DNA of 64,000 nucleotides from positions 1,116,001-1,180,000 of the forward strand of contig NZ_CP146091.1 of assembly GCF_037023145.1 (NCBI RefSeq), read 5' to 3'. The position numbers were made by a program, and so were the translations under genes. Source of the stretch: Ralstonia sp. RRA (lineage in GTDB: Bacteria; Pseudomonadota; Gammaproteobacteria; Burkholderiales; Burkholderiaceae). Shown here piece after piece: positions 17,823 through 28,340 of the stretch (position 1 is its first letter; the number at the start of each line of letters is the position of its first letter). Under the pieces are notes generated by a model, which ran no database searches, was not told the DNA's origin, and worked only from the letters and a program-made list of their open reading frames with translations.

Positions 17823-18182
17823 ATGGCAATTCTGAAGACTCTGCTGCTGGTGGCGCAAATCCTGAGCGCGCTTGGTGTGATCGGCCTAGTGCTGCTGCAG
17901 CACGGCAAGGGCGCTGATGTGGGTGCAGCCTTCGGCTCGGGCGCATCGGGCAGCCTGTTTGGCGCGACCGGTTCGGCCAACTTCCTGTCGCGCACGACGG
18001 CCGTGCTGGCCACCGTGTTCTTCGTGGCCACGCTGGCGCTGACGCTGATCGGTACCAGCAAGGGCAGCGTGTCGGCTGGCGTGATGGGTTCGGTGGCTCC
18101 GGTTGTGCCGGCGGCTTCGGCGCCTGCCGCATCGGCTCCGGTAGTTCCGGCCGCGGCTTCCTCGCCGGCTGTGCCGAAGTAA
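17823..18182 (+). CDS. secG: preprotein translocase subunit SecG
   Basis: A small SecYEG channel component of 119 residues with two membrane helices (about 3-22 and 54-74). The conserved interhelix loop is LLQHGKGADVGAAFGSGASGS. The C-terminus after residue 85 is an Ala/Pro/Val low-complexity tail longer than in E. coli SecG, common in beta-proteobacteria. Start ATG 17823 follows GAGAAACGAA; the longer ORF from 17772 is not needed for the first helix. Confidence 0.95.
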   Translation: MAILKTLLLVAQILSALGVIGLVLLQHGKGADVGAAFGSGASGSLFGATGSANFLSRTTAVLATVFFVATLALTLIGTSKGSVSAGVMGSVAPVVPAASAPAASAPVVPAAASSPAVPK

Positions 18183-18256
18183 TTTGATGTAACGATCGCG
18201 GGCGCGCTGTTGATTTTTTCCGGTGCGCCGCGAGCTATAAGATTTTTGTTTGTGCA

Positions 18257-18286
18257 TTGAACAAAAGCTTCGCTTTGCGGTAGAAT
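18257..18286 (+). promoter_or_regulatory. promoter of tRNA-Leu, possibly also nuo
   Basis: TTGAAC (18257-18262), an 18-bp spacer and TAGAAT (18281-18286). The predicted start near 18293 lies 70 bp before the tRNA. No clear terminator separates the tRNA from nuoA, so the same transcript may continue into the nuo operon. Confidence 0.6.
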
Positions 18287-18362
18287 GTGAGGCTTGAAAC
18301 AACACGGGAAACGGCAGCGGCGTTAAGCCTGATCTGCGTTCCTGATAGAGTTTCTTCCCCCA

Positions 18363-18447
18363 GCCGACGTGGTGAAATTGGTAGACACGCTATCTTGAGG
18401 GGGTAGTGGCGAAAGCTGTGCGAGTTCGAGTCTCGCCGTCGGCACCA
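18363..18447 (+). tRNA. tRNA-Leu (anticodon GAG)
   Basis: The acceptor stem GCCGACG pairs with CGTCGGC, followed by an encoded ACCA end. The anticodon stem CTATC/GGTAG closes the loop TTGAGGG, so the anticodon is GAG (reads CUC and CUU). A long variable arm (class II) and a T-arm CGAGTTCGAGTCTCG are present, as expected for tRNA-Leu. It sits between secG and nuoA. Confidence 0.96.
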
Positions 18448-18626
18448 ATCAAATTCGGGGTCTGGCTAACGGGGCGTTCCACTCGGGAATGTTCTGTTTG
18501 GGCCCCATCCGCAAAACGACACGCAGTTGAAGTGTCGTGAGGCTGCGGACCCGGCGCCTTCGATGGGGCGACAAGGCGCCGCCTGCGGGCAGTGCTGTTG
18601 CAACCATTCAAAAAGGCGGGCGTCCC

Positions 18627-18986
18627 TTGAACCTCGAAGCCTATTTCCCCGTACTGTTGTTCATCGTCGTCGGTGTTGGCCTTGGCCTTGCGCTCATGAC
18701 CATCGGCCGAATTCTCGGTCCGAACAATCCCGATCCTCAAAAGCTCTCGCCGTACGAGTGCGGCTTCGAAGCCTTCGAAGACGCGCGGATGAAGTTCGAC
18801 GTGCGCTATTACCTCATCGCCATCCTGTTCATCCTGTTCGATCTGGAGACCGCGTTCCTCTTTCCGTGGGGTGTGGCGCTGCGTGACATCGGCTGGCCGG
18901 GGTTCTTCGCGATGGGTGTGTTTCTTCTCGAGTTTCTCGTGGGCTTCGTCTACATCTGGAAAAAAGGCGCGCTCGATTGGGAGTGA
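18627..18986 (+). CDS. nuoA: NADH-quinone oxidoreductase subunit A
   Basis: A membrane subunit at the junction of the complex I arms, 119 residues with three helices and the conserved loop [22 protein letters not shown]. The start is a TTG at 18627 giving MNLEAYFPV, the expected N-terminus; the longer reading from 18537 adds unrelated residues. It is the first of fourteen nuo genes in canonical order and sits 180 bp after tRNA-Leu. Confidence 0.95.
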   Translation: MNLEAYFPVLLFIVVGVGLGLALMTIGRILGPNNPDPQKLSPYECGFEAFEDARMKFDVRYYLIAILFILFDLETAFLFPWGVALRDIGWPGFFAMGVFLLEFLVGFVYIWKKGALDWE

Positions 18987-18992
18987 TGTGAA

Positions 18993-19475
18993 ATGGCGAT
19001 CGAAGGCGTACTCAACGAAGGCTTTGTCACGACTACCGCTGACAAGCTGATCAACTGGACCCGCACCGGGTCGCTGTGGCCGATGACGTTCGGCCTGGCC
19101 TGCTGTGCCGTGGAGATGATGCACGCTGGTGCATCGCGTTATGACTTGGACCGCTTCGGTGTGGTGTTCCGCCCGTCGCCGCGTCAGTCCGACGTGATGA
19201 TCGTTGCCGGCACGCTGTGCAACAAGATGGCGCCCGCTCTGCGCAAGGTGTACGACCAGATGGCCGAGCCGCGCTGGGTCATCTCGATGGGCTCGTGTGC
19301 CAACGGTGGCGGCTACTACCACTATTCGTACTCTGTCGTGCGCGGTTGCGACCGCATCGTGCCGGTCGACGTGTACGTGCCGGGTTGCCCGCCGACGGCT
19401 GAAGCGCTGATCTACGGCATCATCCAGCTGCAGGCCAAGATCCGTCGCACCAATACCATTGCGCGCAAGGGCTGA
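18993..19475 (+). CDS. nuoB: NADH-quinone oxidoreductase subunit B
   Basis: A peripheral-arm subunit of 160 residues carrying the terminal [4Fe-4S] cluster N2, which passes electrons to quinone. Cluster ligands are visible in [12 protein letters not shown] (adjacent Cys pair), [12 protein letters not shown] and [11 protein letters not shown]. It lies 6 bp after nuoA. Confidence 0.97.
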   Translation: MAIEGVLNEGFVTTTADKLINWTRTGSLWPMTFGLACCAVEMMHAGASRYDLDRFGVVFRPSPRQSDVMIVAGTLCNKMAPALRKVYDQMAEPRWVISMGSCANGGGYYHYSYSVVRGCDRIVPVDVYVPGCPPTAEALIYGIIQLQAKIRRTNTIARKG

Positions 19476-19476
19476 C

Positions 19477-20079
19477 ATGACCGAAAAGCTTGCCACCCTG
19501 AAGGCCGCGCTCGAGAAGACGCTGGGCAATCGTGTTCAAAGCTTGACCGAGTCGGTTGGCGAACTCACCCTCGTGGTGAAGGCTGCCGATTACCTCGACG
19601 TCATGCGTACGCTGCGCGATGAAGCATCGCTCAAGTTCGAGCAGTTGATGGACCTGTGCGGCGTTGACTATGCCGACTACGGCGATGGTGCCTGGAATGG
19701 TCCGCGCTTTGCTGCCGTGTCGCATCTGCTGTCGATCACGAACAACTGGCGCGTACGCGTGCGTGTGTTTGCGCCGGAAGATGATTTCCCGGTCGTGCCT
19801 TCGGTCGCCACCATCTGGAATTCCGCCGACTGGTTCGAGCGCGAAGCATTCGACCTGTACGGTCTGGTGTTCGAAGGCCATCCGGACCTGCGCCGCATCC
19901 TGACCGACTATGGCTTCATCGGCCACCCGTTCCGCAAGGACTTCCCGGTGTCGGGTTACGTTGAAATGCGTTATGACCCGGTGCAGCGTCGCGTGGTCTA
20001 CCAGCCGGTGACCATCGAGCCGCGTGAGATTACGCCGCGTGTGATCCGCGAGGATCAGTACGGTGGTCTGAAGCACTGA
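19477..20079 (+). CDS. nuoC: NADH-quinone oxidoreductase subunit C
   Basis: The 30-kDa peripheral-arm subunit, 200 residues, separate from NuoD (fused in E. coli). The family signature ERE(A)[20 protein letters not shown] is present at about 125-149. Start ATG 19477 follows the nuoB stop directly. Confidence 0.96.
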   Translation: MTEKLATLKAALEKTLGNRVQSLTESVGELTLVVKAADYLDVMRTLRDEASLKFEQLMDLCGVDYADYGDGAWNGPRFAAVSHLLSITNNWRVRVRVFAPEDDFPVVPSVATIWNSADWFEREAFDLYGLVFEGHPDLRRILTDYGFIGHPFRKDFPVSGYVEMRYDPVQRRVVYQPVTIEPREITPRVIREDQYGGLKH

Positions 20080-20092
20080 AGGGCGCCCGATC

Positions 20093-21346
20093 ATGGCAGA
20101 TATCAAGAATTACACCCTGAACTTCGGCCCGCAACACCCGGCCGCGCACGGCGTGCTGCGCCTTGTGCTTGAGCTGGACGGCGAAGTCATTCAACGTGCT
20201 GATCCGCACATCGGCCTGCTGCATCGCGCGACTGAGAAGCTTGCCGAGCAGAAGACCTGGATCCAGAGCGTGCCGTACATGGACCGCCTCGACTACGTGT
20301 CGATGATGGTCAACGAGCACGCCTACGTGATGGCCATTGAGCGCCTGCTGGGCCTCGAAGTGCCGCTGCGTGCGCAGTACATCCGCGTCATGTTCGACGA
20401 GATCACGCGGATCATGAACCACCTGATGTGGATCGGCTCGCATGCGCTGGATGTGGGCGCCATGGCGGTGTTCCTGTACGCCTTCCGTGAGCGCGAAGAC
20501 CTGTTTGACATGTATGAGGCGGTGTCGGGTGCGCGTATGCACGCGGCTTACTATCGTCCGGGCGGCGTCTACCGCGATCTGCCTGACACGATGCCGCAAT
20601 ACAAGGCATCCAAGGTGCGAAACGAGAAGGCCCTGGCCGCTCTGAACGAAACGCGTTCGGGTTCGCTGCTGGACTTCATCGAAGACTTCACCAACCGCTT
20701 CCCGAAGTACGTCGACGAGTACGAAACGCTGCTGACCGATAACCGGATCTGGAAGCAGCGTCTGGTCGGCATCGGCGTGGTGAGCCCGGAGCGTGCGCTC
20801 AACAAGGGTTTCTCCGGCGCCATGCTGCGCGGCTCAGGCATCGCCTGGGACGTGCGCAAGAAGCAGCCGTACGAAGTCTACGACCGCATCGATTTCGACA
20901 TTCCGGTGGGTGTGAATGGCGATTGCTACGACCGTTATCTGGTACGCGTTGAAGAGATGCGCCAGAGCAATCGCATCATCCGCCAGTGCATCGAATGGCT
21001 GCGCAAGAACCCGGGTCCGGTGATCACCGATAACCACAAGGTGGCTCCGCCGTCGCGCGTCGAGATGAAGACGAACATGGAAGAGCTGATTCACCACTTC
21101 AAGCTCTTTACCGAAGGCATGCACGTGCCCGAGGGCGAGGCGTATGCCGCCGTCGAGCATCCGAAGGGTGAGTTCGGTATCTACGCGATCTCGGACGGTG
21201 CCAACAAGCCGTACCGGCTGAAGATCCGCGCGCCGGGCTTTGTGCACTTGGCGGCGCTCGACGAGATGGCCCGCGGCCACATGATCGCCGACGCTGTGAC
21301 GATCATCGGTACGCAAGACATCGTGTTTGGCGAGATTGATCGCTAA
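20093..21346 (+). CDS. nuoD: NADH-quinone oxidoreductase subunit D
   Basis: The 49-kDa subunit lining the quinone pocket, 417 residues. The conserved [21 protein letters not shown] and [12 protein letters not shown] are near the N-terminus, and the C-terminus ends VFGEIDR. It forms the quinone reduction site with NuoB. It is followed by a 108-bp gap before nuoE in which I see no gene. Confidence 0.97.
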   Translation: MADIKNYTLNFGPQHPAAHGVLRLVLELDGEVIQRADPHIGLLHRATEKLAEQKTWIQSVPYMDRLDYVSMMVNEHAYVMAIERLLGLEVPLRAQYIRVMFDEITRIMNHLMWIGSHALDVGAMAVFLYAFREREDLFDMYEAVSGARMHAAYYRPGGVYRDLPDTMPQYKASKVRNEKALAALNETRSGSLLDFIEDFTNRFPKYVDEYETLLTDNRIWKQRLVGIGVVSPERALNKGFSGAMLRGSGIAWDVRKKQPYEVYDRIDFDIPVGVNGDCYDRYLVRVEEMRQSNRIIRQCIEWLRKNPGPVITDNHKVAPPSRVEMKTNMEELIHHFKLFTEGMHVPEGEAYAAVEHPKGEFGIYAISDGANKPYRLKIRAPGFVHLAALDEMARGHMIADAVTIIGTQDIVFGEIDR

Positions 21347-21454
21347 GCCCGCAAAACATAACGGTTTGACGCGCAGGCAAGCGCGGCTGTGAAACGAGGA
21401 CGCACGCCGGGGTACTTGTAGTTCGCCCCGCGTCCCGCACCAATCGCAACGAAC

Positions 21455-21958
21455 ATGCTATCAGCAGAAGCTCTCAAGGAAATCGACCGGGCGGTCGCGA
21501 AATATCCCGCCGACCAGAAACAGTCCGCCGTCATGGCGGCGCTGGCGGTCGCGCAGAGCGAGAAAGGCTGGGTCTCGCCCGAAGTCATGCAGTTCGTGGC
21601 CGAGTACCTCGACATGCCGCCGGTGTGGGTCGAGGAAGTGGCGACGTTCTACAACATGTACGACACCAAGCCGGTGGGCCGCTTCAAGCTGTCGGTGTGC
21701 ACGAACCTGCCATGCGCGCTGTCGGGTGGCGAGCGCGCTGCCGACTACCTGAAGAAGAAGCTGGGCATTGGGTTCAACGAGACCACTGCCGACGGCAACT
21801 TCACGCTGAAGGAAGGCGAGTGCATGGGCGCGTGCGGTGACGCACCGGTCATGATCGTCAATAACACCAATATGTGCAGCTTCATGAGCAACGAGAAGCT
21901 CGACGCGCTGATCGCCGACCTCCAGGCGAAGGCCGCGACCAACGGAGCAGGCAAGTAA
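21455..21958 (+). CDS. nuoE: NADH-quinone oxidoreductase subunit E
   Basis: The 24-kDa subunit, 167 residues, holding [2Fe-2S] cluster N1a. The four ligands are in CTNLPCALSGG (C-x4-C) and CMGACGDAP (C-x3-C). It lies at the tip of the peripheral arm with NuoF and NuoG. The stop is immediately followed by the nuoF ATG. Confidence 0.96.
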   Translation: MLSAEALKEIDRAVAKYPADQKQSAVMAALAVAQSEKGWVSPEVMQFVAEYLDMPPVWVEEVATFYNMYDTKPVGRFKLSVCTNLPCALSGGERAADYLKKKLGIGFNETTADGNFTLKEGECMGACGDAPVMIVNNTNMCSFMSNEKLDALIADLQAKAATNGAGK

Positions 21959-23254
21959 ATGACCTCCCTGCACGATCGACACATCCAGCCGTTGATTCTC
22001 GCCGGCCTGAACGGCGACAACTGGCACCTTGAAGACTACGTCAAGCGCGGTGGCTATCAGCAACTCAAGCGCATCCTGACGGAAAAGATTTCTCCTGAAC
22101 AAGTCATCGCCGACGTGAAGGCCTCGGGCCTGCGCGGCCGTGGTGGTGCGGGCTTCCCGACCGGCCTGAAGTGGAGCTTCATGCCGCGCCAGTTCCCAGG
22201 CCAGAAATATTTGGTCTGCAACACGGACGAGGGCGAGCCGGGCACGTTCAAGGACCGCGACATCATCCGCTACAACCCGCACGCGCTGATCGAAGGCATG
22301 GCCATCGGCGGCTACGCGATGGGTATCACCGTGGGCTACAACTACATCCACGGCGAGATCTGGAACGAGTACAAGATTTTCGAGCAGGCGCTGGAAGAGG
22401 CGCGTGCAGCCGGCTTCCTGGGTGACAACATCCTGGGCTCCGGTTTCAACTTCCAGCTGCATGCGCACCATGGCTATGGCGCGTACATCTGCGGCGAAGA
22501 AACTGCGCTGCTCGAGTCGCTGGAAGGTAAGAAGGGCCAGCCGCGCTTCAAGCCGCCGTTCCCGGCGAGCTTTGGCTTGTACGGCAAGCCGACGACGATC
22601 AACAACACTGAGACGTTTGCAGCAGTGCCGTTCCTGCTGTCGATCGGCCCAGACAATTACCTGAAGATGGGCAAGCCGAACAACGGCGGCTCGAAGATTT
22701 TCTCGGTGTCCGGTGACGTGGAGCGTCCGGGCAACTACGAGATTCCGCTGGGCACGCCGTTCTCCAAGCTCCTGGAGCTGGCTGGCGGCATGCGCGGCGG
22801 CAAGAAGCTGAAGGCAGTCATCCCGGGCGGCTCGTCGGCGCCGGTTGTGCCGGCCGACCTGATGATGGCCTCCGACATGGACTACGACTCGATCGCCAAG
22901 GCGGGTTCGATGCTGGGCTCGGGCGCCGTGATCGTGATGGACGAAACGCGCTGCATGGTGAAATCGCTGCTGCGCCTGTCGTACTTCTACTTCGAGGAAT
23001 CGTGCGGCCAGTGCACGCCGTGCCGTGAAGGTACCGGCTGGCTGTATCGCGTGGTCGATCGCATCGAGCACGGCAAGGGCCGCCAGGAAGACCTGGACCT
23101 GCTCAACAACGTGGCCGAAAACATCATGGGCCGGACCATCTGCGCGCTCGGCGATGCCGCCGCGATGCCGGTCCGCGGCATGCTCAAGCACTTCTGGGAT
23201 GAGTTCGCGTATCACGTCGAACACAAGCAGTGCATGGTGCCCACCTACATTTAA
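21959..23254 (+). CDS. nuoF: NADH-quinone oxidoreductase subunit F
   Basis: The 51-kDa NADH-oxidising subunit with FMN and cluster N3, 431 residues. The NADH/FMN glycine-rich stretch is [16 protein letters not shown], then [14 protein letters not shown]. The [4Fe-4S] ligands are in [15 protein letters not shown] plus a later Cys in [11 protein letters not shown]. This is where electrons enter complex I. Confidence 0.97.
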   Translation: MTSLHDRHIQPLILAGLNGDNWHLEDYVKRGGYQQLKRILTEKISPEQVIADVKASGLRGRGGAGFPTGLKWSFMPRQFPGQKYLVCNTDEGEPGTFKDRDIIRYNPHALIEGMAIGGYAMGITVGYNYIHGEIWNEYKIFEQALEEARAAGFLGDNILGSGFNFQLHAHHGYGAYICGEETALLESLEGKKGQPRFKPPFPASFGLYGKPTTINNTETFAAVPFLLSIGPDNYLKMGKPNNGGSKIFSVSGDVERPGNYEIPLGTPFSKLLELAGGMRGGKKLKAVIPGGSSAPVVPADLMMASDMDYDSIAKAGSMLGSGAVIVMDETRCMVKSLLRLSYFYFEESCGQCTPCREGTGWLYRVVDRIEHGKGRQEDLDLLNNVAENIMGRTICALGDAAAMPVRGMLKHFWDEFAYHVEHKQCMVPTYI

Positions 23255-23266
23255 GCGTGGCAGAAC

Positions 23267-25618
23267 ATGGTTGAAATCGAAATCGATGGCAAGAAGGTCG
23301 AGGTTGCCGAAGGCAGCCTGGTGATGGAGGCGGCTCGCCAGGCGGGCACCTACATTCCTCACTTCTGCTATCACCGCAAACTGTCGGTCGCGGCCAACTG
23401 CCGGATGTGCCTGGTCGAGGTCGAGAAGGCGCCCAAGGCGCTGCCGGCCTGCGCTACGCCGGTCACCGCGGGCATGAAGGTCTTCACCAACTCCGAGAAG
23501 GCGGTGAAGGCGCAGAAGTCCGTGATGGAATTCCTGCTGATTAATCACCCGCTGGATTGCCCGATCTGCGATCAGGGCGGCGAGTGCCAACTGCAGGATC
23601 TGGCCGTCGGCTATGGCAAGTCCGAATCGCGCTACAAGGAAGAGAAGCGTGTGGTGTTCCACAAGAACGTGGGCCCGCTGATCTCCATGGAAGAGATGAC
23701 GCGCTGCATCCACTGCACGCGCTGCGTCCGTTTTGGCCAGGAAGTGGCCGGCGTGATGGAACTGGGCATGCTCAACCGCGGTGAGCATTCCGAAATCACC
23801 ACGTTCGTCGGTCAGACCGTTGACTCCGAGCTGTCGGGCAACATGATCGACCTCTGCCCGGTCGGCGCGCTCACCAGCAAGCCGTTCCGTTACTCGGCCC
23901 GTACGTGGGAACTGGCACGCCGTAAGTCGGTGTCGCCGCACGACGGCCTGGGCGCCAACGTGATCGTCCAGACGAAGAACCAGCGCGTGATGCGCGTGCT
24001 GCCGCTGGACAACGAAGCGATCAATGAATGCTGGCTGTCCGACAAGGACCGCTTCGCATACGAAGGCGTGAACAGCGACGACCGCCTGACCCAGCCGATG
24101 CTCAAGCAAGGTGGCCAGTGGAAGGCCGTCGACTGGACCACGGCGCTGGAATACGTTGCCAACGGCGTGAACGAGATCAAGCGTGACCACGGTGCCGAGC
24201 AGATCGGTGCCCTGGCCAGCCCGCACAGCACGCTGGAAGAACTGTTCCTGCTGCAAAAGCTGGTGCGCGGCATCGGCAGCGACAACGTCGACTTCCGTCT
24301 GCGTCAGTCCGATTTCTCGGTCAAGCCGACGGGTGCGCCGTGGCTGGGTATGCCGATCGCCGATGTGTCGCTGTTGCAGCGCACGCTGGTGGTGGGCGCG
24401 TTCCTGCGCAAGGATCATCCGCTGCTGGCCGCACGTCTGCGTCAGGCCGGCAAGAAGGGCTCGCAGCTGAATGTGATCGGCGCTGGCGGTGAAGACCTGC
24501 TGATGCCTGCCACGCAACTGCTGGGTGCGCCGTCGCAATGGCTGTCACTCCTGTCGCAAGTGGCGGTGGCGGTTGCTGTCGCTAAGAACATTGAGCGTCC
24601 GAATGGTACCGATGGCGTTGAAGCAGGTGACGTTGCCAAGCGCATCGCCGAAAGCCTGGCTTCGGGTGAGCGCAAGGCTGTGTTCCTCGGCAACGCCGCT
24701 GTGGCACACCCGCAATTCTCGCAACTGCACGCGCTGGCCCAGTGGGTTGCGCAGCAGACCGGCGCCACGCTGGGCTTCCTGACGGAAGCAGCCAACACCG
24801 TCGGTGGTTACATTGCCGGCGCGCTGCCGCAAAGCAATGGCCTGGACGCTGCCGCCATGCTGGCACAGCCGCGCCGCGCCTACGTGCTGCTGGGCGCCGA
24901 GCCGGAATTCGATACGGCCAACCCGACGCAGGCACGTGCCGCGCTGGATCAGGCTGACACCGTGATTGTGCTGGCATCGTTCGCTTCGCGTGCTGCGCTG
25001 GAATACGCGGATGTGCTGCTGCCGACCGCGCCGTTTACCGAAACCTCGGGCACCTTCGTCAACTGCGAAGGCCTGCCGCAGAGCTTCAGCGGTGTCGTGC
25101 GTAGCCTGGGCGATTCGCGTCCGGCCTGGAAGGTGCTGCGCGTGCTGGGCAACCTGCTGAACCTGTCGGGCTTCGATTACGACACCTCGGAAGTCGTGCG
25201 TAACGACGTGCTGGCCAAGCCGGTGACCGATCGTCTGTCGAATGCGACGACGGCACAAACCGCTGCTCCGGCCGCTGCTGCTGCCGGCATCGAGCGTCTG
25301 GCCGATGTGCCCATCTATCACGCTGATCCGATCGTGCGTCGCGCTGGTTCGCTGCAACTGACGGCCGCTGCTCGTGCTGCGGTTCGCGCGGGTCTGCCGG
25401 CCGATCTGTTTGCACAACTGGGTCTGGCCAACGGCGATGCTGTTCGCGTGACCCAAGGGCAGGGTAGCGTGGTGCTGCCGGCGGTGCTGGACAAGTCACT
25501 GGCGTCCGGCGTGATCCGTGTGCCGGCCGCTACTGAGGCATCGGCCCAACTGGGTGCGATGTTCGGCGCGGTGAGCGTTGAAAAGGTTGAATCGTCCGCG
25601 CTGGCGGCTACGGTGTAA
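23267..25618 (+). CDS. nuoG: NADH-quinone oxidoreductase subunit G
   Basis: The largest peripheral subunit, 783 residues. The N-terminal ferredoxin fold binds N1b ([15 protein letters not shown] plus PACATPV). His/Cys-ligated N5 is in [19 protein letters not shown]4 in [12 protein letters not shown] molybdopterin-oxidoreductase-like domain (about 220-680) lacks a catalytic role. The Ala-rich C-terminus (about 660-690) is a linker. Overlaps nothing; nuoH follows after 8 bp. Confidence 0.96.
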   Translation: MVEIEIDGKKVEVAEGSLVMEAARQAGTYIPHFCYHRKLSVAANCRMCLVEVEKAPKALPACATPVTAGMKVFTNSEKAVKAQKSVMEFLLINHPLDCPICDQGGECQLQDLAVGYGKSESRYKEEKRVVFHKNVGPLISMEEMTRCIHCTRCVRFGQEVAGVMELGMLNRGEHSEITTFVGQTVDSELSGNMIDLCPVGALTSKPFRYSARTWELARRKSVSPHDGLGANVIVQTKNQRVMRVLPLDNEAINECWLSDKDRFAYEGVNSDDRLTQPMLKQGGQWKAVDWTTALEYVANGVNEIKRDHGAEQIGALASPHSTLEELFLLQKLVRGIGSDNVDFRLRQSDFSVKPTGAPWLGMPIADVSLLQRTLVVGAFLRKDHPLLAARLRQAGKKGSQLNVIGAGGEDLLMPATQLLGAPSQWLSLLSQVAVAVAVAKNIERPNGTDGVEAGDVAKRIAESLASGERKAVFLGNAAVAHPQFSQLHALAQWVAQQTGATLGFLTEAANTVGGYIAGALPQSNGLDAAAMLAQPRRAYVLLGAEPEFDTANPTQARAALDQADTVIVLASFASRAALEYADVLLPTAPFTETSGTFVNCEGLPQSFSGVVRSLGDSRPAWKVLRVLGNLLNLSGFDYDTSEVVRNDVLAKPVTDRLSNATTAQTAAPAAAAAGIERLADVPIYHADPIVRRAGSLQLTAAARAAVRAGLPADLFAQLGLANGDAVRVTQGQGSVVLPAVLDKSLASGVIRVPAATEASAQLGAMFGAVSVEKVESSALAATV

Positions 25619-25626
25619 GGGTCAAC

Positions 25627-26691
25627 ATGATCGAGTCGATTACTTCTTTCGGCACGGCGACTTTCGGCGGCTGGTGGCCGCTGATCTGGACGCTGGTGCG
25701 TGCGGTCTGCATCATCCTGCCGCTGCTGCTGTGCGTGGCTTATCTGATCCTGTGGGAGCGCAAGCTGATCGGTTGGATGCACGTGCGTCTGGGCCCGAAC
25801 CGCGTGGGCCCGATGGGCCTGCTGCAGCCGATCGCCGACGTGCTCAAGCTCCTGCTCAAGGAAGTCATGGTGCCGAGCCAGGTCAGCCGTGGCCTGTACA
25901 TCATTGCGCCGCTGATGGTGCTGATGCCGGCTGTGGCGATCTGGGCGGTGGTGCCGTTCCAGGCCGAAGCTGTGGTGTCGAACATCAACGCCGGTCTGCT
26001 GTATGTGATGGCGATCAGCTCGGTGGGTGTGTACGGCGTGATCCTGGCCGGCTGGGCTTCGAACTCCAAGTACGCGTTCTTGGGTGCGATGCGCGCTTCG
26101 GCTCAGATGATTTCGTACGAAATCGCCATGGGCTTCGCGCTCGTGACGGTGCTGATGGTGACGGGCAGCCTGAACCTGTCGGACATCGTCAACTCGCAGA
26201 ACCGCGGCTTCTTTGCAGACCACGGTGTGAACATCCTGTCGTGGAACTGGCTGTCGCTGCTGCCGATGTTCGGCGTGTACTTCATCTCGGGCGTGGCGGA
26301 AACCAACCGTCACCCGTTTGACGTGGTGGAAGGCGAGTCGGAAATCGTGGCCGGCCACATGATCGAGTACTCGGGCATGGCGTTCGCGCTGTTCTTCTTG
26401 GCCGAGTACATCAACATGATCGTCATCTCTGCGATGACGGCAACCATGTTCCTGGGTGGCTGGGCGCCGCCGATCGATGCACCGGTGTTCAACTGGATTC
26501 CGGGCTTCTTCTGGCTGCTGATCAAGGTTTTCCTGCTGCTGTCGGTCTTCATCTGGCTGCGCGCATCGTTCCCGCGTTATCGCTATGACCAGATCATGCG
26601 CCTGGGCTGGAAGATCTTTATTCCGCTCACCGTGGGTTGGCTGATCATCGTTGCCATCTGGCTGGTGTCGCCGTGGAACATCTGGAAGTAA
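25627..26691 (+). CDS. nuoH: NADH-quinone oxidoreductase subunit H
   Basis: A membrane subunit forming the quinone tunnel and linking the two arms, 354 residues with about eight helices. Conserved loops include [36 protein letters not shown] and SEY-type [14 protein letters not shown]. In frame with family length. Confidence 0.97.
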   Translation: MIESITSFGTATFGGWWPLIWTLVRAVCIILPLLLCVAYLILWERKLIGWMHVRLGPNRVGPMGLLQPIADVLKLLLKEVMVPSQVSRGLYIIAPLMVLMPAVAIWAVVPFQAEAVVSNINAGLLYVMAISSVGVYGVILAGWASNSKYAFLGAMRASAQMISYEIAMGFALVTVLMVTGSLNLSDIVNSQNRGFFADHGVNILSWNWLSLLPMFGVYFISGVAETNRHPFDVVEGESEIVAGHMIEYSGMAFALFFLAEYINMIVISAMTATMFLGGWAPPIDAPVFNWIPGFFWLLIKVFLLLSVFIWLRASFPRYRYDQIMRLGWKIFIPLTVGWLIIVAIWLVSPWNIWK

Positions 26692-26711
26692 CGGGACAAT
26701 AGGAAGGCACC

Positions 26712-27203
26712 ATGTTGCTTGCCATCAAGGAATTCTTTAACAGCCTGCTCCTGAAGGAACTCTTCAAGGGCTTGGCGTTGACCGGGCGCTATCTGTTTGC
26801 GCGCAAGATCACTGTGCTCTTCCCGGAAGAGAAGACGCCGCTGTCACCGCGTTTCCGCGGTCTGCACGCGCTGCGTCGCTATCCGAACGGGGAAGAGCGC
26901 TGCATCGCATGCAAGCTGTGCGAAGCCGTGTGCCCGGCCCTGGCCATCACGATCGAGTCGGATCAGCGTGACGACGGCACCCGTCGCACCACGCGCTACG
27001 ACATCGACCTGACCAAGTGCATTTTCTGCGGCTTCTGCGAAGAAGCTTGCCCGGTGGATGCCATCGTCGAGACGCACATCCTGGAATACCACGGTGAGAA
27101 GCGCGGCGACCTGTACTTCACCAAGGACATGCTGCTAGCCGTGGGCGACCGTTTCGAGCCGGAAATCGCGGCGAACAAGGCTGCTGACGCGAAGTACCGC
27201 TGA
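26712..27203 (+). CDS. nuoI: NADH-quinone oxidoreductase subunit I
   Basis: A 163-residue subunit with two [4Fe-4S] clusters (N6a, N6b) bound by [13 protein letters not shown] and [16 protein letters not shown]. It relays electrons to NuoB. The N-terminal amphipathic helix contacts the membrane. A 146-bp gap with two short hairpins follows before nuoJ. Confidence 0.97.
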   Translation: MLLAIKEFFNSLLLKELFKGLALTGRYLFARKITVLFPEEKTPLSPRFRGLHALRRYPNGEERCIACKLCEAVCPALAITIESDQRDDGTRRTTRYDIDLTKCIFCGFCEEACPVDAIVETHILEYHGEKRGDLYFTKDMLLAVGDRFEPEIAANKAADAKYR

Positions 27204-27285
27204 TTCAAGACACTCGCCGTGCGAGCGGTGAGTGGCGCAGTTGAAATTCCGGAAGGACAACGGCTCCTCGTGAGCCAACCAGCTA

Positions 27286-27304
27286 CGGCGGCATCATGCC
27301 GCCG
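27286..27304 (+). repeat. hairpin in the nuoI-nuoJ gap
   Basis: CGGCGGC (27286-27292) pairs with GCCGCCG (27298-27304) around atcat. A second weaker hairpin (CACTC...GAGTG) lies near 27210-27235. There is no T-run, so this is an intra-operon structure rather than an end. Confidence 0.4.
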
Positions 27305-27349
27305 CGGCTTTGGACAAGCGCGTGCCGCAAAACGGCCCGCGCCAGGATC

Positions 27350-27982
27350 ATGGAAATCACGACGATCATCTTCTACTGTTTCGCGCTGGTGCTGGTGCTC
27401 TCAGCGCTGAAGGTCATCACCGCGAAGAACCCGGTGCACGCGGCGCTGTTCCTCGTGCTGTCGTTCTTCACCGCAGCGGCGATCTGGATGCTGCTCAAGG
27501 CGGAATTCCTCGCCATCACGCTGGTGCTGGTCTATGTGGGGGCAGTGATGGTGCTGTTCCTGTTCGTGGTGATGATGATCGATATCGACATCGAGCACTT
27601 GCGACGAGACTTCTGGACGTACGTGCCGCTGGCGGCGTTCGTGGGCGTGGTCATCATCCTGGAAATGGCCGTCGTGCTGACCAAGACCTTCATGGGGCGC
27701 GTACAGCCTGTGCAGGAATTGCCCAAGGGCTTCAACGGCCCGAATACGCAGGCGCTCGGCAAGCTGATCTACACCGATTACATCTACGCCTTCGAAGTTG
27801 CGGGCATTGTGCTGCTGCTGGCGATTGTCGCTGCCGTGGCGCTGACGGCCCGTCGCCGTAAGGACGCCAAGACCCAGAAGGTGGCCGATCAGCTTCGTGT
27901 GCAGCGCAAGGACCGTGTGCGCCTGGTTTCGATGCCGGCCGAAAAGGCAGCAGGCGCAGCTTCGGCTGATTCCAACAGCTGA
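27350..27982 (+). CDS. nuoJ: NADH-quinone oxidoreductase subunit J
   Basis: A membrane subunit of 210 residues with five helices, beginning [19 protein letters not shown] and containing [19 protein letters not shown] and [26 protein letters not shown]. It includes the pi-bulge helix important for proton pumping. The C-terminal 45 residues are charged and cytoplasmic. The start at 27350 (AGGA upstream) is favoured over 27296. Confidence 0.95.
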   Translation: MEITTIIFYCFALVLVLSALKVITAKNPVHAALFLVLSFFTAAAIWMLLKAEFLAITLVLVYVGAVMVLFLFVVMMIDIDIEHLRRDFWTYVPLAAFVGVVIILEMAVVLTKTFMGRVQPVQELPKGFNGPNTQALGKLIYTDYIYAFEVAGIVLLLAIVAAVALTARRRKDAKTQKVADQLRVQRKDRVRLVSMPAEKAAGAASADSNS

Positions 27983-27999
27983 GCCCCGGGAGTATCCAT

Positions 28000-28311
28000 A
28001 TGTCTTCGCTATCCCTTGCCCATTACCTCGTGCTCGGCGCGGTGCTGTTTGCCATCAGCATCGTCGGCATCTTCCTGAACCGTAAGAACGTCATCGTGCT
28101 GCTGATGGCAATCGAACTGATGCTGCTTGCGGTCAATATGAACTTCGTCGCGTTTTCCCATTACCTGGGTGACCTGGCGGGGCAGGTGTTCGTGTTTTTC
28201 ATCCTGACGGTGGCCGCGGCGGAATCCGCGATTGGTCTCGCCATCCTGGTGGTGCTGTTCCGTAACCTGGACACCATCAACGTTGACGATCTGGACAGCC
28301 TCAAGGGCTGA
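28000..28311 (+). CDS. nuoK: NADH-quinone oxidoreductase subunit K
   Basis: A three-helix membrane subunit of 103 residues. It has the conserved helix [19 protein letters not shown] with its buried Glu, and [25 protein letters not shown] with the second Glu, both in the proton path. Close upstream is nuoJ (17 bp). Confidence 0.96.
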   Translation: MSSLSLAHYLVLGAVLFAISIVGIFLNRKNVIVLLMAIELMLLAVNMNFVAFSHYLGDLAGQVFVFFILTVAAAESAIGLAILVVLFRNLDTINVDDLDSLKG

Positions 28312-28340
28312 TCGGCGTATCCACTGATAAGAAGCTCCTA

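Noticed and set aside
21461..24538. 1025-codon open frame antisense to nuoE, nuoF and nuoG
   Set aside because: It mirrors well-supported nuo genes; long antisense frames are common in GC-rich DNA, and the product is His/Arg/Leu/Val-rich with no recognisable domain.
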